Of a stretch of 64,000 nucleotides of DNA, positions 47,201 to 59,489 are shown one piece after another (the stretch's first letter is position 1; the number at the start of each line of letters is the position of its first letter). This stretch comes from Gordius sp. MW1. Lineage: Eukaryota; Nematomorpha; Gordioida; Gordea; Gordiidae. Below the pieces are notes generated by a model. It did not search any database, was not told where the DNA came from, and was given only the letters and a program-made list of their open reading frames with translations. The DNA lies in contig OZ038532.1 of NCBI GenBank assembly GCA_964036665.1, forward strand, positions 9,114,001-9,178,000, written 5' to 3'. A program made the translations under genes and the position numbers.

Positions 47201-47420
47201 CAAGATCCAGTGCCAAGGATTTTTGACCATACGTCTTGATGGTGCTGGTGTTGGCTGCTTGCAGGTAGATATGAGAGGGTTTAAGATGATGGTTGGGAGG
47301 AGGCGGTATAACGCTGATTTCGGCCCCAGTGTCTATGAGGAGACGCAGTCCAGTAGATTTATCTAGAATAAAAAATAAGCGACTCCTTGATAGGCCTAGA
47401 CCAGGCGTCGCTGTTCCTGG
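44257..47420 (-). pseudogene. pol: Pol of CsRn1-type element, broken
   Basis: Protease [14 protein letters not shown] near 47310-47350; RT with [13 protein letters not shown] and active site YLDD (near 46430); RNase H with TTDASNTAIGAVL; integrase with an HHCC region (45300-45430) and D-D-E residues in HVDLVGPLP, TTDRGPQFQS and HPQANGMVERFHRQLK. The C-terminus ends at 44257. One frameshift near 46370 and stops at 45901-45903, 45895-45897 and 45427-45429 interrupt an otherwise continuous frame. Integrase itself is open. Unable to make a full polyprotein as read. Confidence 0.9.
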
Positions 47421-48238
47421 CTGGCCGAATGGTTTGACGCTGCGGTCATAGTGTAGTTACACGGTGATTGGCATTTGGAGGCTTTGTGCCTGAATTGCTG
47501 ATGGCACCAGCACCAGTCAGGGGGAACATCAGTGGAGGGTCTGGAAGGTGACTGAGAACGCCTAGGCGAAAATTTGTCCCTTGTGAGTCGTTTTTGTTGG
47601 TCGAGATCCTGGCGTAATGTGTCAATGCTCAGATTGAGTTTTTCAACCATGCCACGGAGCATTTCCAATTCATTGTTCGCTTTTGGAATGATATTTGATA
47701 ATTGGGGGGTGCGGTATGTCTCGGCGATCCTATCGGCTGATTCAGCTAGCTTGGATAGAGACTGGTCACCTGCGCAAATGGCTAAAATGCTAGTCATATT
47801 GCTGTCCAATTTGTCTAGCCACAGCTGTTTCAGAATAGCTTTAGCTGTACCGAGGAGTGCCTTCATGTGTCTGTAAAGTTGGGAGGGCTTACGGTCGCCC
47901 AACTCTACGTTAGTAAGTAGTTCGCGGAATCTTGCTGACTCTGACCTGGTTGTACGATCTAAAATAGCTGCTCGAATTGTAGTATAGGGGGATTCCACTG
48001 GTATGTTTTTCAAGAAGTCTGGGATTTCAGTGGTCACTTCTTGTGGAAGGGATTCAACCACATATGGAAGTTTGGAGGCCTCGGATCTTATCCGTCGAAT
48101 CGTAAACAGAGCTTCGATTTGGATAAACCAAAGGCGGGGGTTTAAGCGATTGAAAGGGGGTAGTTTGAAAAAAATGGCACTTTCGAGTTGCGCTGGATCT
48201 GTTTCCCTGGGGGAATCTTGGGTTAGGTTTGTGTCCAT
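47396..48238 (-). CDS. gag: Gag of CsRn1-type element
   Basis: An intact ORF of 280 residues starts 2 bp after the primer-binding site. The N-terminal half is capsid-like ([39 protein letters not shown]), followed by a Leu-rich, coiled-coil-like segment and the zinc finger [18 protein letters not shown], spaced CX2HX9CX3C as in CsRn1 Gag. The pol frame overlaps the ORF end in the -1 phase (near 47400-47420), so Pol would need a -1 frameshift; a slippery site was not identified. Confidence 0.88.
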   Translation of the reverse strand: MDTNLTQDSPRETDPAQLESAIFFKLPPFNRLNPRLWFIQIEALFTIRRIRSEASKLPYVVESLPQEVTTEIPDFLKNIPVESPYTTIRAAILDRTTRSESARFRELLTNVELGDRKPSQLYRHMKALLGTAKAILKQLWLDKLDSNMTSILAICAGDQSLSKLAESADRIAETYRTPQLSNIIPKANNELEMLRGMVEKLNLSIDTLRQDLDQQKRLTRDKFSPRRSQSPSRPSTDVPPDWCWCHQQFRHKASKCQSPCNYTMTAASNHSASQEQRRLV

Positions 48239-48252
48239 TGAGGGGTCACCAA

Positions 48253-48584
48253 TTTAACTTTAAGAAAAGTAGGTAATGATGAGTATGGTAATGTTGTTGT
48301 ATTTGATATACGCGATGAAGTATAAGCGAATATGGTAACGATGCTATATTTGATATACGCGATGATAAGTATAATATTTGATATACGCGATGATAAGTAT
48401 AAGCAAATACGGTAATGATGTTATATTTAATATAGGCGATGATAAGTATAAGCGAATGGATTTGTTTTGAATAATAATGCAATATTTGGATTAAGCGATT
48501 TGTGGAAATGATGTAATAATAATAACATATGAAGTTGACAATCCGCTACATTTCTATTGTCAACTCGCATTTTAATATCCTACA
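48253..48584 (-). repeat. 5' LTR of the CsRn1-type element (first copy)
   Basis: 332 bp, same ends as 43945-44229, with one more tandem unit of about 46 bp. Confidence 0.9.
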
Positions 48585-50735
48585 CATTCATACATTAGTT
48601 GAGCTTATAAATTTATATTTAGAGAGTACATGATAATCAATATTCAAAAATTGAAAATCATATCAATACCTATAAATTTAATAAATCTCCCTCTTCTGAG
48701 AAAAAACAGTCAACATTAAATTTTGGTCAAAAAACATATGAACCTACAAAAACTGAAGAAGATAATGCAATCATTGATTATGTCATGACACTAGTTCCTT
48801 TATCAACTGTAGATAATCCTAGCTTTGTCAAAATGATACAAACGTTTTCCCCTTCAGCAAAGGTAATGTGCCGCCAAACACTAATAGCAAAGATAGGTTT
48901 GCGTTATGATAAAATGATGGATGATATTATAGAAATGCTTTCTGGACTATCTTATGTGTGTACCACAGCTGATTGCTGGAGTGGATTTAGAAGGTAGTGC
49001 CTATATTTTTAAATGTGCTTGATTAATTTAACTTATAAAGGTCTTTTTTTGGTGTAACTGCTCATTCGATTGACACAAAATCATTGCAAAGAAAATCAGC
49101 AGCTTTAGCCCTAAGACGTGTTCAAGGCAAGCATACTTTTGATGTTTTGGCCTAGATGATAATTGATATACACAAAAGTTTTAAAATTCAGAATAAAGTA
49201 ATAAAAACCATTACTGATAATGGTAGGAACTTTGTGAAGGCATTCAGGCAATCTCAAATATTTGTTTTTAAATTATAACTTTCCTTTTATTTTTTAGAAT
49301 GTTTGAAGATAAAAGTTATGAGATTGTAGATGATTTCCAATTTGTGGATATTGATGATATCCTAAATAATAGGGCAGAAAGCATTGATTATCTCCCTCAA
49401 CATTTAAGATGTGCTTGTCACTGTCTTAATTTGGTGGCAACAGTTAATGCAGAGAAAGCTTTGGGGGATAGAAGCTTTAAAATAGTATCTCAAAGTTTAT
49501 TCCAAAAGTGTCAATCTTTGTGGAATAAACAAAATATGTCTACAAATATGGCAGACGAAATTATCAGAAAGTTGGGTAGGTATCTGATATGCCCAAATTT
49601 CACTAGGTGGAATTTGTATTATGAGTCCATGGTTTTGCTAGATAAAATGTTAGATGAAAAACAAAAGGACCTTGATGAGTTGTTTGATAACCATGGGCTT
49701 ATGCGTTTTAACTCCCAAGAACGTAAATTTTTTAAAGAGTATAGTCAAGTAAATATTCAAATATATTCGTTATCTTAGTGATATAAATAAATTTTAGGTT
49801 ATGGAACCTATTAAAAAATCTCTGAAAATTCTTGAAGGGGAGCTTCATATGGACATGGGTTTCCTAAGTCCTACCATTTTTAAACTCATTTCAAAATTGA
49901 ATGAATTATCAGATTTAGAGTTTTGCCAACCTCTTGTAAAGTCTCTCATCAGCGGTATTAATAAAAGGTTTATTTTATAATAACGTAAATTATATCTATT
50001 TAAATAACTTTATTACAGATTTCCAAATATTTATAATGATGATAATATAATTGCAGCGATTGTACATCCTGCATTTAAATTGAATTGGGAATGGATAAAA
50101 GATCCAAAAAATATGGAACAAAAGCCAGATTAATTAATTTCATAAGGAAACAAATACCCGGCGGAAAAATAGCTACAACTTCACGGGAACCTTGTAATGA
50201 TTTGGAAGATTTCTTTGGATTCCATGAAATCGATTACCATGAAAATAATATATTGGATAGATATTTTCTAGATAATGATAGCAAAATTACTATTTTTGAA
50301 CAATTCCATGAATTAAAAAATATTTATATTAAATACAATACCGCGCTTCCCTCTAGTGCTCCTGTGGAGCGCCTATTTAGTATCGCAAACCAAGTCTTAG
50401 GGGAGAGGCGTGGGTGTTTGTTTGATTCTCATTTAGAACATTTATTACTTTTAAAAGCTAATAAAATATTATAAATATTTTGATATATCATATAATATAA
50501 ATAAAACGTTTTGATAAAAAAAAATTTTGTTTCGTGTACCTACTAAAAAAAATAAAAATTAAAGGAGCGGTGATGGAGCGCCGCTCCATTAGTTGGAGCG
50601 GGAGCGGGAATCGCTCCTCTTGAGAAGGTAGGAGCAGGAGCGGGAATCGCTACTTTTAAAAAGGAGCGTTAACAAGACTGTAAAACCCTTTTTAAATATT
50701 CGTTTAAAAATAGATATAATTATTTATCATGTATT

Positions 50736-51304
50736 TAGAGCCTTGCACGAGACGCTCGAAGTCCGATCCAGCCCGAGCCCGGCCCCACCGAGTTTCGGAT
50801 CGGGTTCGAGATAAATAAAATAAACGGGCCTCGTTCGACCAAAGGCCTGCACTAGGCCCGATTAAAACACCAGCCAACTACCCTTCTATAAAAATTTAAA
50901 CTCATTTGCTTTCAAACTCCAGTCCCTCCCCCTGTCTATATATTTAAACCAAGAGTGAAAATTTTATACTAGTATTTATATATACTTTTAGTAGCTATTA
51001 GAACTCCAAAAATAAAAAGCTTTTACAGTTTAAACCGATTGCAAAGAGAATTTTTACGTTAAAAAAATTGAACTCTTTTTTTAACTTATCCTTGTTTCAA
51101 ATTACGAATAAAAACAATCAAATTTATTTTTATTTATATGGTAAAATAATTTTCAATTCTAATATTTGTCCAAAAGGTTCTTTTTAAAAAAATTGGGTTG
51201 TTTGGGCCCAAGTCGGGCCAAATAAAAAAGCATTTAGGGCTAGGGCAAATTTAAAAATAAAACGTCGTGCTCGGGCCGAAGATAATTCATTTTGCAGGGC
51301 TTTA
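50736..51304. mobile_element. Non-autonomous hAT-type MITE
   Basis: 569 bp flanked by a perfect 8-bp duplication CATGTATT (50728-50735 and 51305-51312). The ends TAGAGCCTTGCA and TGCAGGGCTTTA are inverted with two mismatches. GC-rich subterminal zones carry CCCGAGCCCGGCC and TCGGGCC motifs. No ORF. It lies only 55 bp from the larger hAT element. Confidence 0.8.
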
Positions 51305-51312
51305 CATGTATT

Positions 51313-52326
51313 GTTCATATATAGTAGAGATTGATGGTCGTTATAAGGGGTAACTGGTATTCTTGTAGTTAGTTTTATAAATAATAATAATGAAAAAATT
51401 GAGCTTGTTTTTATATGTATTGTGTCATAACATTATAAATTTGTAATAAAGAAAATTTCTTGGAGGAAAAACGATTTTTGGGGCGTACGCTCTAACAACA
51501 TTTTGTATTTTGGGTTATTCTTATCCTTTTACGTGTATTATTTATTTTCCTATATTTAATAAACACATTAAGAATTTCATGATTCACGTGTTATAATTTT
51601 TAATTCCTATAATTTATGGGCTCACATTGCATTTTTTACTCTCACGTCCCGTCACGTCACGTCCCACTTTTCTCCAAATGGGATGAAACGGTCACCCTGG
51701 AACAAGATATTTCCTTTTCAGCTGCTGAAGCGGTTTGCGGATCAACTTGAGTCTAATTTTTTGATCAATTTATTTTATCCGCAACTACCCGATTTGACTC
51801 CTTTTATTAGCAAACAAATAAATATGAACAATTCGTAAACAAATAAATATGATATCGATCGGATAAGGATAATCCGATTATAAAGATCTATGTAGGACGA
51901 TGGCTGAGAGAAATATCCGTGCAACCAACAGGCTAGGTGGAGAGATGTATAAAGACCAGTGAATTTATTGGGTTGGGGGACCGTTTAATTCTCCGTAGAT
52001 AATCGCAGTTATTATGCAGAACAGAAAAAAATAGAAGATTTAAAAGCAGTGGAACAAACCAGCCTTATAAACCCTGTCGTTGCACTTCTCAAATTGCATG
52101 AGGGATGCCATACGACAGGTCGATATCCTGCACCAACTAATATGAGGCATGCCTTTTACATATTCGTTTACCTCTAATTAGTGCCCATTTATTCACAAAC
52201 TAATTACATTGCATTTTATTCACACCTAATATTTTTAACATTATTCCCCCCATTAGTTGGCAAGCTACAACACGCCATCCTTCCTACCTCATTTGCGTAA
52301 GCGCCTCTGCATAGATTCGTCTCGTA
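51313..52326. other. Intergenic DNA without a recognised gene
   Basis: At 51610-51680 a fragment CTCACGTCCCGTCACGTCAC follows AATTTATGGGCTCAC, which resembles the satellite-flank text at 33125-33215. Nothing else recognised. Confidence 0.4.
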
Positions 52327-52330
52327 CGCT

Positions 52331-52660
52331 TGAAGTGGTTATTTCATTAATTAGAAGAGATACTTTAGTAATGTAGTGTAAAGTATATATCAAAAAAATG
52401 GATAATGATCCTGTTAGTTTTAAAGGTTGTGCTTATGTAGCTGCGCGAGCCCATTATCATTTGAATAATCAGGCGATGGTTGGATACAAGCGAGGGGCTA
52501 TTAAAATAAAAATAACGTGATGGTTAAGTACAAGCGAGGGGGTATTAAAATAAAAATAACGTGATGGTTAAGTACAAGCGAGGGGCTATTAAATAAAGTA
52601 ACGTGTTAGAATTCGCCTAGACGGGGTCAAGGGAAAGTAGCGTGCGAAAGAGCCTCTACA
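52331..52660 (-). repeat. 3' LTR of the second CsRn1-type element
   Basis: 330 bp, minus-strand start TGTAGAGGCT. It contains three tandem units of about 48 bp marked by TACAAGCGAGGGGCTATTAAA. Confidence 0.92.
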
Positions 52661-52784
52661 ACTATCCTCGGGGCTCCACTCGGAGAGTTGTGGCTAGTGT
52701 AGTAGTTTATAGAGCCAATGCACGTGCCTTCCTCTCGATGTGATGTATGGGTTTTCTTTTGATTTTGTTAGGTCTGGGTCGGAG

Positions 52785-55700
52785 TTAGCTTTTCCGGCGA
52801 TGTCGTCGGAGGGACAAACTTTGGGTGGATTTACATTTTCGGTCCGTAAGCGGCTGAGTTGAAGTATCTAAATATTTCAATCGCTCGATCGAAACTGAGT
52901 CAGCTTTTCCGTTTTTTTCAATAATGAAATATTTAGCATGTTTGGACTTTACTCTGAACGGGCCGTCATATGGTGGCACCAAACTTTTTGCGAACGAAAT
53001 CATTACGGTTAAAAACGTATTTACAGTCCTTAAGAAGTGAAGTTGTACTCGCATTTGTCAATTGTGTCCTGACTTTTTTAAAAGGTAAATGGTAAAAATG
53101 TTGTTTTAGGCATTTAATAAATTCGGAGGCGTTATGAGGTGTTCTTGAGTTCGTTAAAAATTCGCCGGGAAGTCTAAGTGTAGTGCCATAAACTAATTCG
53201 GCTGGAGTGCAACCTAAGTCTTCCTTGATTGTGGTTCGAATGCCAAGCAAAATTAATGGTAAGAGCTCATCCCATTTGTTTGTGTCACCTTGTGCCATCA
53301 AGGAACTTTTCAACTGTCGATGAAATCTCTCAATCATGCCGTTGGCTTGTGGATGATAGGCAGTGGTTGTGATGTGATTTACACCAAGGAGTTGCGTGAG
53401 ATTCCGAAATAATTGGGACTCAAACTGGGGACCTCTATCTGTTGTGAGGCTTGATGGTACTCCGAGGTCAGCTATCCAATACTTGATCAGAGCTTTTGCA
53501 ACCGTTTGGGCTGAGGTGTCACGGATCGGCATGGCGACAGGCCATCGTGTGAAACGGTCAATAATGGTGAGTAAGTGGGTATATCCATTCGACGGTGGTA
53601 GTGGACCAACGAGATCGACGTGGATGTGGCTAAATCGAGCGTCAGGTTTAGCAAATGTGCCTAAAGGGGCTTTTATGTGACGATGAATCTTTTTGACAAG
53701 CAACGCATGATTTGGCCCATTTCCTTACATCCATATTGATGGAGGGCCAAACATATCGACGTGAAATCAGCTTAAGTGTTGCACGCGTACCAGGGTGTGA
53801 TAAGTTGTGGAAGTTATCAAATATTACGCGTCTGAGTAAAGTTGGAACGAGTGGTCGAGGTGAGTTTGTGGACATGTCGCATTGCACGTTCAAATCAGAG
53901 CCAGGTATAGGAAGTTGCGTTAAATTTAAGGACTTTAGGTCCTGAAATGCCGACTTTTCTTCCATCTGAGCCAAAGCTAACCTTTCTACTAGGGGCCTGT
54001 CTTTAAAATCAACCGAATCAATTTCAGACCTTGAGAGGGTGTCAGCGACTACATTTGATTTGCCAGCTATATATTGAAGATCGGTAGTATATTGCGAAAT
54101 ATAGTCTAACTGTCTAATCTCCCGCGGGGAGTATTTGTCGATAGGTGTACTGAAAGCATAAGTTAGTGGCTTGTGGTCTGTATAAATAGTGAATTCATGA
54201 CCTTCTAAAAGATGGCGGTAATGGCGGATTGTTAAATATATTGCTAATAATTCGCGACCGAATGCACTGTATCGTTGTTGAGTTTTGTTAGCTTTTGGGG
54301 AAAAAAGGCCAAAGGCAGCGTATTACCGTTAGTTGTTTGATGTAATACGGCTCCTACAGCTGAGTTGGAGGCGTCGGTGATGATTGAGAGTTGAGCGTCT
54401 TTTTGAAGATGGGAGAGAGGCATGACATTGCTTAAAGCGAGTTTGGCGTTGTTAAAAGCAGTCGAAACTTCCGGGGTGCAGGAAATTGTCTTCTTTGAAC
54501 CGTCGAGCAAATCGGTGAGAGGTTTGAGTAAATCGGCACACATCGGAATAAACCCCGTCTATAAAAATTAATCATCCCTAAAAAGCGTCTCAACTGAATC
54601 ATCGAAGTAGGCTGTGGGAAATTGAGGATTGCTTCCACCTTGTCCTGAAGGGGTGACAAACCTTGAGGGGTGATTTTGTGTCCCAAAAAATTAATTTCGT
54701 TTTGGCACCATACGCATTTATCCTGACTGATTTTAATACCGAAAGACTTGAGTCTTTCAAAAACCAGTCTAATATGATTGTGGTGTTCATCAATGGAAGA
54801 ACTCGCGATGAGTACGTCGTCAAGGTAAACAAAAACAAAGTCAAGTTCTCTAAAAACTTGGTCCATAAAGCAACGTCTGGGCAGCGTTAAGGCCAAATGG
54901 CATGCGATGAAATTCAAAAAGACCGAACGGGGTTATGATGGCGGTTTTAGAAATATCCTCGGGGGCCATTGGAATTTGGTGGTATGCCCTGACTAAGTCG
55001 ATCTTTGAGAATACCGTTTTATTGCAAAGGGTCAGCGCAAAATCATGGAGGTGGGGAAGGGGACAACAATCGGGAATTGTACGACTGTTGAGCATGCGAT
55101 AGTCGCCACAAGGTCTCCAATCTCCCTCGGCCTTCTTGGGTACCATGTGCAGGGGTGAGGACCAGTCACTGTTAGAGAGACGGATTATACCAAGTTTGAG
55201 CATGTTAGTAAATTCGTCTCGGGCAATCTTAAGCTTGTCCGGGAAGAGTCTCCATGGTTTTGAGCGAACCGGGGGGCCGTTGGTGTGAATATGGTGTTGA
55301 GTGCTATGAGTTACTTGAGCCTTATAATCAGAAGGGGACACTATGGAGGCATACTTCTGAAGTAGTGATTTGATGGGGGAGGTGCCAATTATCCCAACTT
55401 GTATGTTGATTGACGTAGCGAGCGTAGCCTTGCCTGCAGATGTTAATGTCGTTTGAGTGTCGAAGAGCTGCTTCTTTTTTATATCAACAATCGGCTCCGA
55501 TGATTGGCTGTTCAACGTCTGCTATTGTAAAAAACCATCTAAATTCTTTGCGTAGGCCGAGGTCCAAAGTGAAAAGCTTTTGGCCATATGTTGTGATAGG
55601 GGTAGAATTGGCGGCCTGAAGTTGCACATATGAAGGGGTCAAGGAATGGTCTCGAGAAGGCGGAATAACGGAAATTTCCGCAACTGTGTCAATAAGAAAT

Positions 55701-55828
55701 CGCTGACCCGTGGATTTGTCGAATATATAAAATAGGCGACTAAGTTTTAGACCAAGTCCAGGCGACGCCATCCCTGGGTGGTCTACTAGTTTGTCGAGGG
55801 GGGGGGGGTTAAATGCGCAAGGTTGCAC
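52785..55828 (-). pseudogene. pol: Pol of the second CsRn1-type element, several frameshifts
   Basis: Protease [14 protein letters not shown] has Val in place of the Gly of DTG (55484-55828). RT (54850-55515) has [14 protein letters not shown]; a frame change leads to YLDD in 54432-54917. RNase H motif TDASNSAVGAVLHQT lies in 54244-54543. Integrase: zinc region and CVACQK in 53648-53974, then D-D-E core in 52966-53703 (HVDLVGPLPP, TTDRGPQFES, HPQANGMIERFHRQLK), and the C-terminus in 52785-53054. At least five frame breaks. Confidence 0.9.
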
Positions 55829-56583
55829 GCATTTGAGCGCCTTGTCTTTAAAGCGATAATGGTACCAACAAAGTATATTTGGTTGATATACGCGCTAGGG
55901 TGGCGAACGGTAGAGGGATTGCGGCGTCTCGAGTTGGAATGATCACGTGGCCTATTGAATGAGATTTTTAAATTTTGTACCTCCTCTGTGAGTTTTGCAA
56001 TCATCTCCCTAAGCCGAGTCGATTCATCTTCCGTGACTACATTTACAATTGGACATGTGGAGTTGTGGTAGGTCTCTACAATTTTGTCCGCAGTTTCGGC
56101 CAATTTGGAGAGGGACTGCTCGTCAGAAACAATTGCCAAAATGCCGGTCATGTTTTTTGGAAGTTTTTCTAACTAAAGTTCTTTAAGAACTCGTTCATCC
56201 ATGGAATTCGTTCCCAGAAGATTTTTCATGAAACGCAGAAGCTGGGATGGGGTGCGATCTCCTAATTCGACAGTTGTGAGAAGAGCACGAAGTCTAGCAG
56301 AATCGGATTGGCTAGTGCGGTCTATGATGGCTGCTTTCATGGTTGTATACGGTAAAATGTCGGGCATATTTTGTTGGATGTCATGAATTTCGATGGTTAT
56401 TTCCAGCGGCAAGGCTTCTATTAAGTACCCAACATTGGTAGCTTCGCTTTTTATCTTTCTTACCAAGAAAAGAGCCTCTATTTGGATGAACCATGAGCGG
56501 GAATTTATATTGTTAAACTGTGGCAGTTTAAAATATGTGGCATTTTCGCTTTTAACCTCCATATCAGATGGTTGCGTGGACAT
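55786..56583 (-). pseudogene. gag: Gag of the second CsRn1-type element, broken
   Basis: Starts at ATG 56583 (MSTQPSDMEVK). Capsid-like blocks [20 protein letters not shown] and RLRALLTTVELGDRTPSQL resemble the other copy. TAG at 56173-56175 interrupts where the other copy has a Trp codon. A one-base frame change near 55865 precedes the zinc finger CWYHYRFKDKALKCVQPC (CX2HX9CX3C), which is therefore read in the frame that continues into protease. Confidence 0.87.
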
Positions 56584-56598
56584 TTTTGGGTCACCAAA

Positions 56599-56927
56599 TG
56601 AAGTGGTTATTTCATTAATTAGAAGAGATACTTTAGTAATGTAGTGTAAAGTATATATCAAAAAATGGATAATGATCCTGTTAGTTTTAAAGGTTGTGCT
56701 TATGTAGCTGCGCGAGCCCATTATCATTTGAATAATCAGGCGATGGTTGAATACAAGCGATGGGCTATTAAAATAAAAATAACGTGATGGTTAAGTACAA
56801 GCGAGGGGCTATTAAAATAAAAATAACGTGATGGTTAAGTACAAGCGAGGGGCTATTAAATAAAGTAACGTGTTAGAATTCGCCTAGACGGGGTCAAGGG
56901 AAAGTAGCGTGCGAAAAAGCCTCTACA
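56599..56927 (-). repeat. 5' LTR of the second CsRn1-type element
   Basis: 329 bp, near-identical to 52331-52660. Confidence 0.92.
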
Positions 56928-56931
56928 CGCT

Positions 56932-58635
56932 AACCAAATTAAATTAAACCACAACTACAACACAATTAAAAATATATTGATATTCCCGAATGTATTAAAT
57001 GTCTTAAAAATCCTTTAGCTCGCTTGCCTTTTCACCAACTCGGTCGCAAGCTACCACCCCAATTTTAAATTCAGCTTTTAAAACAATAACTTCGTTATTA
57101 TACAAAACGATAAACCCAGGAAAGATTTGTACATCGCGTTCAAGGGTCTTTTAAGGTGCTTAAGGTACCATAGAAATTATAAAGTGAAATGGTAAGGCTG
57201 AGACCATTTTCCGCCTCGTGCGTTAGCTTGTAGTAACCACTACTATTTAATTGATTGCTCGCGGCATATTACTTAAGTCTACTTCGAAACTTTAATTGAC
57301 TCATTCATATTATCTTATATAACTCGCAGCATACTGCTTCGCGACGCTAATTGACCTAATTGTGTTATCACATATAGCTCGAGGATTCACCAATTAATGT
57401 TAATTGACTTAATGTATTATTTCGATTAGCTCGCGATTATATAAAGAAGTATTTTACACTTCTTTATTACTTACGAACCTTTTTCCTTAGCCTCACTTTA
57501 TTATTTACCTTCAATTCCCAATAAGCTCATCATCGTCATCTACGCCACATAAGGGTAAGACCAAAGCCGCTTCGGTCGACATGCTTAAATCGCCAGATTT
57601 GGTTTTTAATTCGAATACTAAATCATCACCATTCCCCCTTTATATTAAGTACACTAGGAAAAGAGGTCGTAAAGTCGATTGGCCAAGGAAGCTTTTTGAG
57701 TTCATCTAACACGTGTTTAGGAGGGGAGAGGGGCAATGTGGTAAACTGATTTCATTCACTGAATTATATAATTTCATATTCCTTGCGCACCGCGTTTCAC
57801 CGTAATAGAAATTAAATTAATTTGCAGATCTAATTCTTTTCCACTCTATCATCGACAACGGACATTTGCTTCTATATTTTACCAACACATGATATATCCT
57901 CGCGACAATTATTCTATACAAATTTGGCATATAACTCTGTATATTTGTGTAGCAGTTAGCATTATACAATAAACAAGTTCACCCAATCCCAAGCCTCAAC
58001 ACTATTCTAAATATGATTGATCATATACATGGATATAGCTGTACAAAATCAAACAATCATCCTATAATATTAACTAAAAGAAAAATAATTATTAGAGGAG
58101 TAAGTCTATTTAAGAGTAATGCTTTGGTATATTTGTCTAATTTGGAAAGATCTAACGCGCAAATCATTTTTTCCGACCTAGAAATTGGAAAAAATATTTA
58201 AAAAATTAAGTAGCAAAAAATTAACTAACTGAACTAAAATCTCTAAAAACATGTTTATCTATTAAGTATTAACCAAGATCCTAATATTTGTACAATCAAA
58301 TCTTGTGACACTCATATTTGATGGCATGAGATCTAATGAACGCCTGGAAGAGATGTGATGAGATATTACGTAGCAGATATTTTCACCATGAAGATACATA
58401 CAATTGATTTAACTACAAGAATTTCAAAGCTTAATCTTATTAAAAAAAGTTTTTTTAAAGATTTATAATAAAAAATGTCTCAACAAGATTTAGGAGTCAA
58501 TATGACCGAATCTTTCAAAAACCTTTAATCTTAACTAAAGGTCCAAAAGGCACAGAGTTTACCATAACTTAGGTGTAATATATTGTTATGCTATTATATA
58601 TATATAGCTCTACACTTAGTACCTTAATATGATAC
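56932..58635. other. Intergenic, with a degenerate tandem repeat
   Basis: At about 57228-57440 three to four diverged units of about 75 bp share TTAATTGACYYAATTNTRTTAT and a GCTCGCG-type motif. A 62-codon frame at 58013-58201 is unassigned. No recognised gene. Confidence 0.4.
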
Positions 58636-58832
58636 ATTATATGTAGTGTTGTAAATGAACGCGTTCAATTTGAACGCGTTCACGAACGGCGTTCTTATTT
58701 TTTGGTGAACTTTGAACGTGAACGCGTTCCTTTTTTTGATGAACGCGTTCGAATTTAATGTTGGTTCAATTTTAAAACCCTTTTTTATTTTTATTTATTT
58801 GAAAATTAATGTTAATCCGAATTTTTAACAAA

Positions 58833-59016
58833 AAAGTGGTGCCCTATCAACTCGCCGAAAACCATCTCGCCGAATTTAATGTCCCCCGGTTAAAAAAGGT
58901 CCCCTAATTTAAAATCGTCCCCCATTCAATCAATCAAAAATTAGGGGACCTTTTTTAACCGGGGGACATTAAATTCGGCGAGATGGTTTTCGACAAGTTG
59001 ACGGGCCACCCAAAAA
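58833..59016. repeat. Fold-back element, arms of about 80 bp
   Basis: Left arm 58833-58911 and right arm 58936-59016 are inverted copies with few mismatches (CTCGCCGAATTTAATGTCCC against GGGGACATTAAATTCGGCGA). The loop is about 24 bp. No coding potential. Confidence 0.9.
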
Positions 59017-59489
59017 AGTCTTATATCTTTTAATCAGCTGTTCTTCCGGTTTCCTATTACAAATTCCGAAATATTTTTAATATACTATAACGTGCAAAAG
59101 AAGATAAGATTAAAGTTTATTAATTTGATATTATTAATTATATTTTAATTTATAGGTTAATATGGACAATCATATTATGAAATCGTCGTCATCTTCAGAT
59201 TCTGAATATTAAAAACCAGCAGATGATTTGACATTGCCATGACCAAAATATGATAGATATTTTTCACTCATTTCATATAAAGGACCGAATTCAATAATTA
59301 CTCAATGTAAAAAAGAATAAACTTTTAGTTTTATTGAAAAAGGGGATTGAAACCCCTAGAATTGATAATGAAAGAGCTGTCAATTCCGAGATATCATTTT
59401 TTTGACGAGGAAGTAGAAGGCGGATTGGAGGATAATATCTTATCGCAAATTTTTGAAGCGAGGAACAAAACATTAAATGTTTTTAATAT

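Larger units (their letters stand above)
43945..48584 (-). mobile_element. CsRn1-type Ty3/gypsy retrotransposon
   Basis: LTRs lie at 43945-44229 (3') and 48253-48584 (5'). The 4-bp duplication is CATT (43941-43944 and 48585-48588). The primer-binding site TGGTGACCCC on the minus strand (ends 48251) matches a tryptophan tRNA, and Gag has a CX2HX9CX3C finger; both are hallmarks of the CsRn1 clade. A purine-rich tract (AAGAAGGGGA) precedes the 3' LTR. The element lies in intron 1 of the hAT transposase, which reads the other way. Confidence 0.93.
43682..50474 (+). pseudogene. hAT transposase with BED finger, six exons, decayed
   Basis: Start ATG 43682, with a stop eight codons later (43706). 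Exons: 43682-43873 (BED zinc finger, AKCLLC...HLK), 48623-48993 (completing the finger with RVH; TTADCWSGF with first catalytic Asp), 49041 to about 49261 (FFGVTAH; TDNGRNFVKAF with second Asp; internal TAG in DVLA*), 49299-49748 (RCACHCLNL), 49798-49967, and 50019-50474 with a frameshift near 50085. The C-terminal dimerisation block SSAPVERLFSIANQVLGERR carries the Glu. Exons 2-6 are separated by introns of about 37-51 bp; intron 1 holds the gypsy element. It would catalyse cut-and-paste transposition but is broken. Confidence 0.9.
43281..50680 (+). mobile_element. hAT DNA transposon carrying a nested gypsy element
   Basis: The ends CAGTCTTGTTAA (43281) and TTAACAAGACTG (to 50680) are perfect 12-bp inverted repeats starting with the hAT-like CAG. 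Flanks TCAAAACC and TAAAACCC suggest an imperfect 8-bp duplication. Subterminal zones 43291-43430 and 50563-50670 are full of GGAGCGG and GGAGCGGGAGCGGGA motifs. Without the nested gypsy element (43945-48584 plus one CATT) it is about 2.76 kb. Confidence 0.85.
52331..56927 (-). mobile_element. CsRn1-type Ty3/gypsy retrotransposon (second copy, different lineage)
   Basis: LTRs 52331-52660 (3') and 56599-56927 (5') differ at only about six positions. The 4-bp duplication is CGCT (52327-52330 and 56928-56931). The primer-binding site TGGTGACCC lies at 56588-56596 on the minus strand, with gag ATG five bases downstream. Protein order and motifs match the copy at 43945-48584, but LTR sequences are unrelated. 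Several frame breaks despite young LTRs. Confidence 0.93.
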
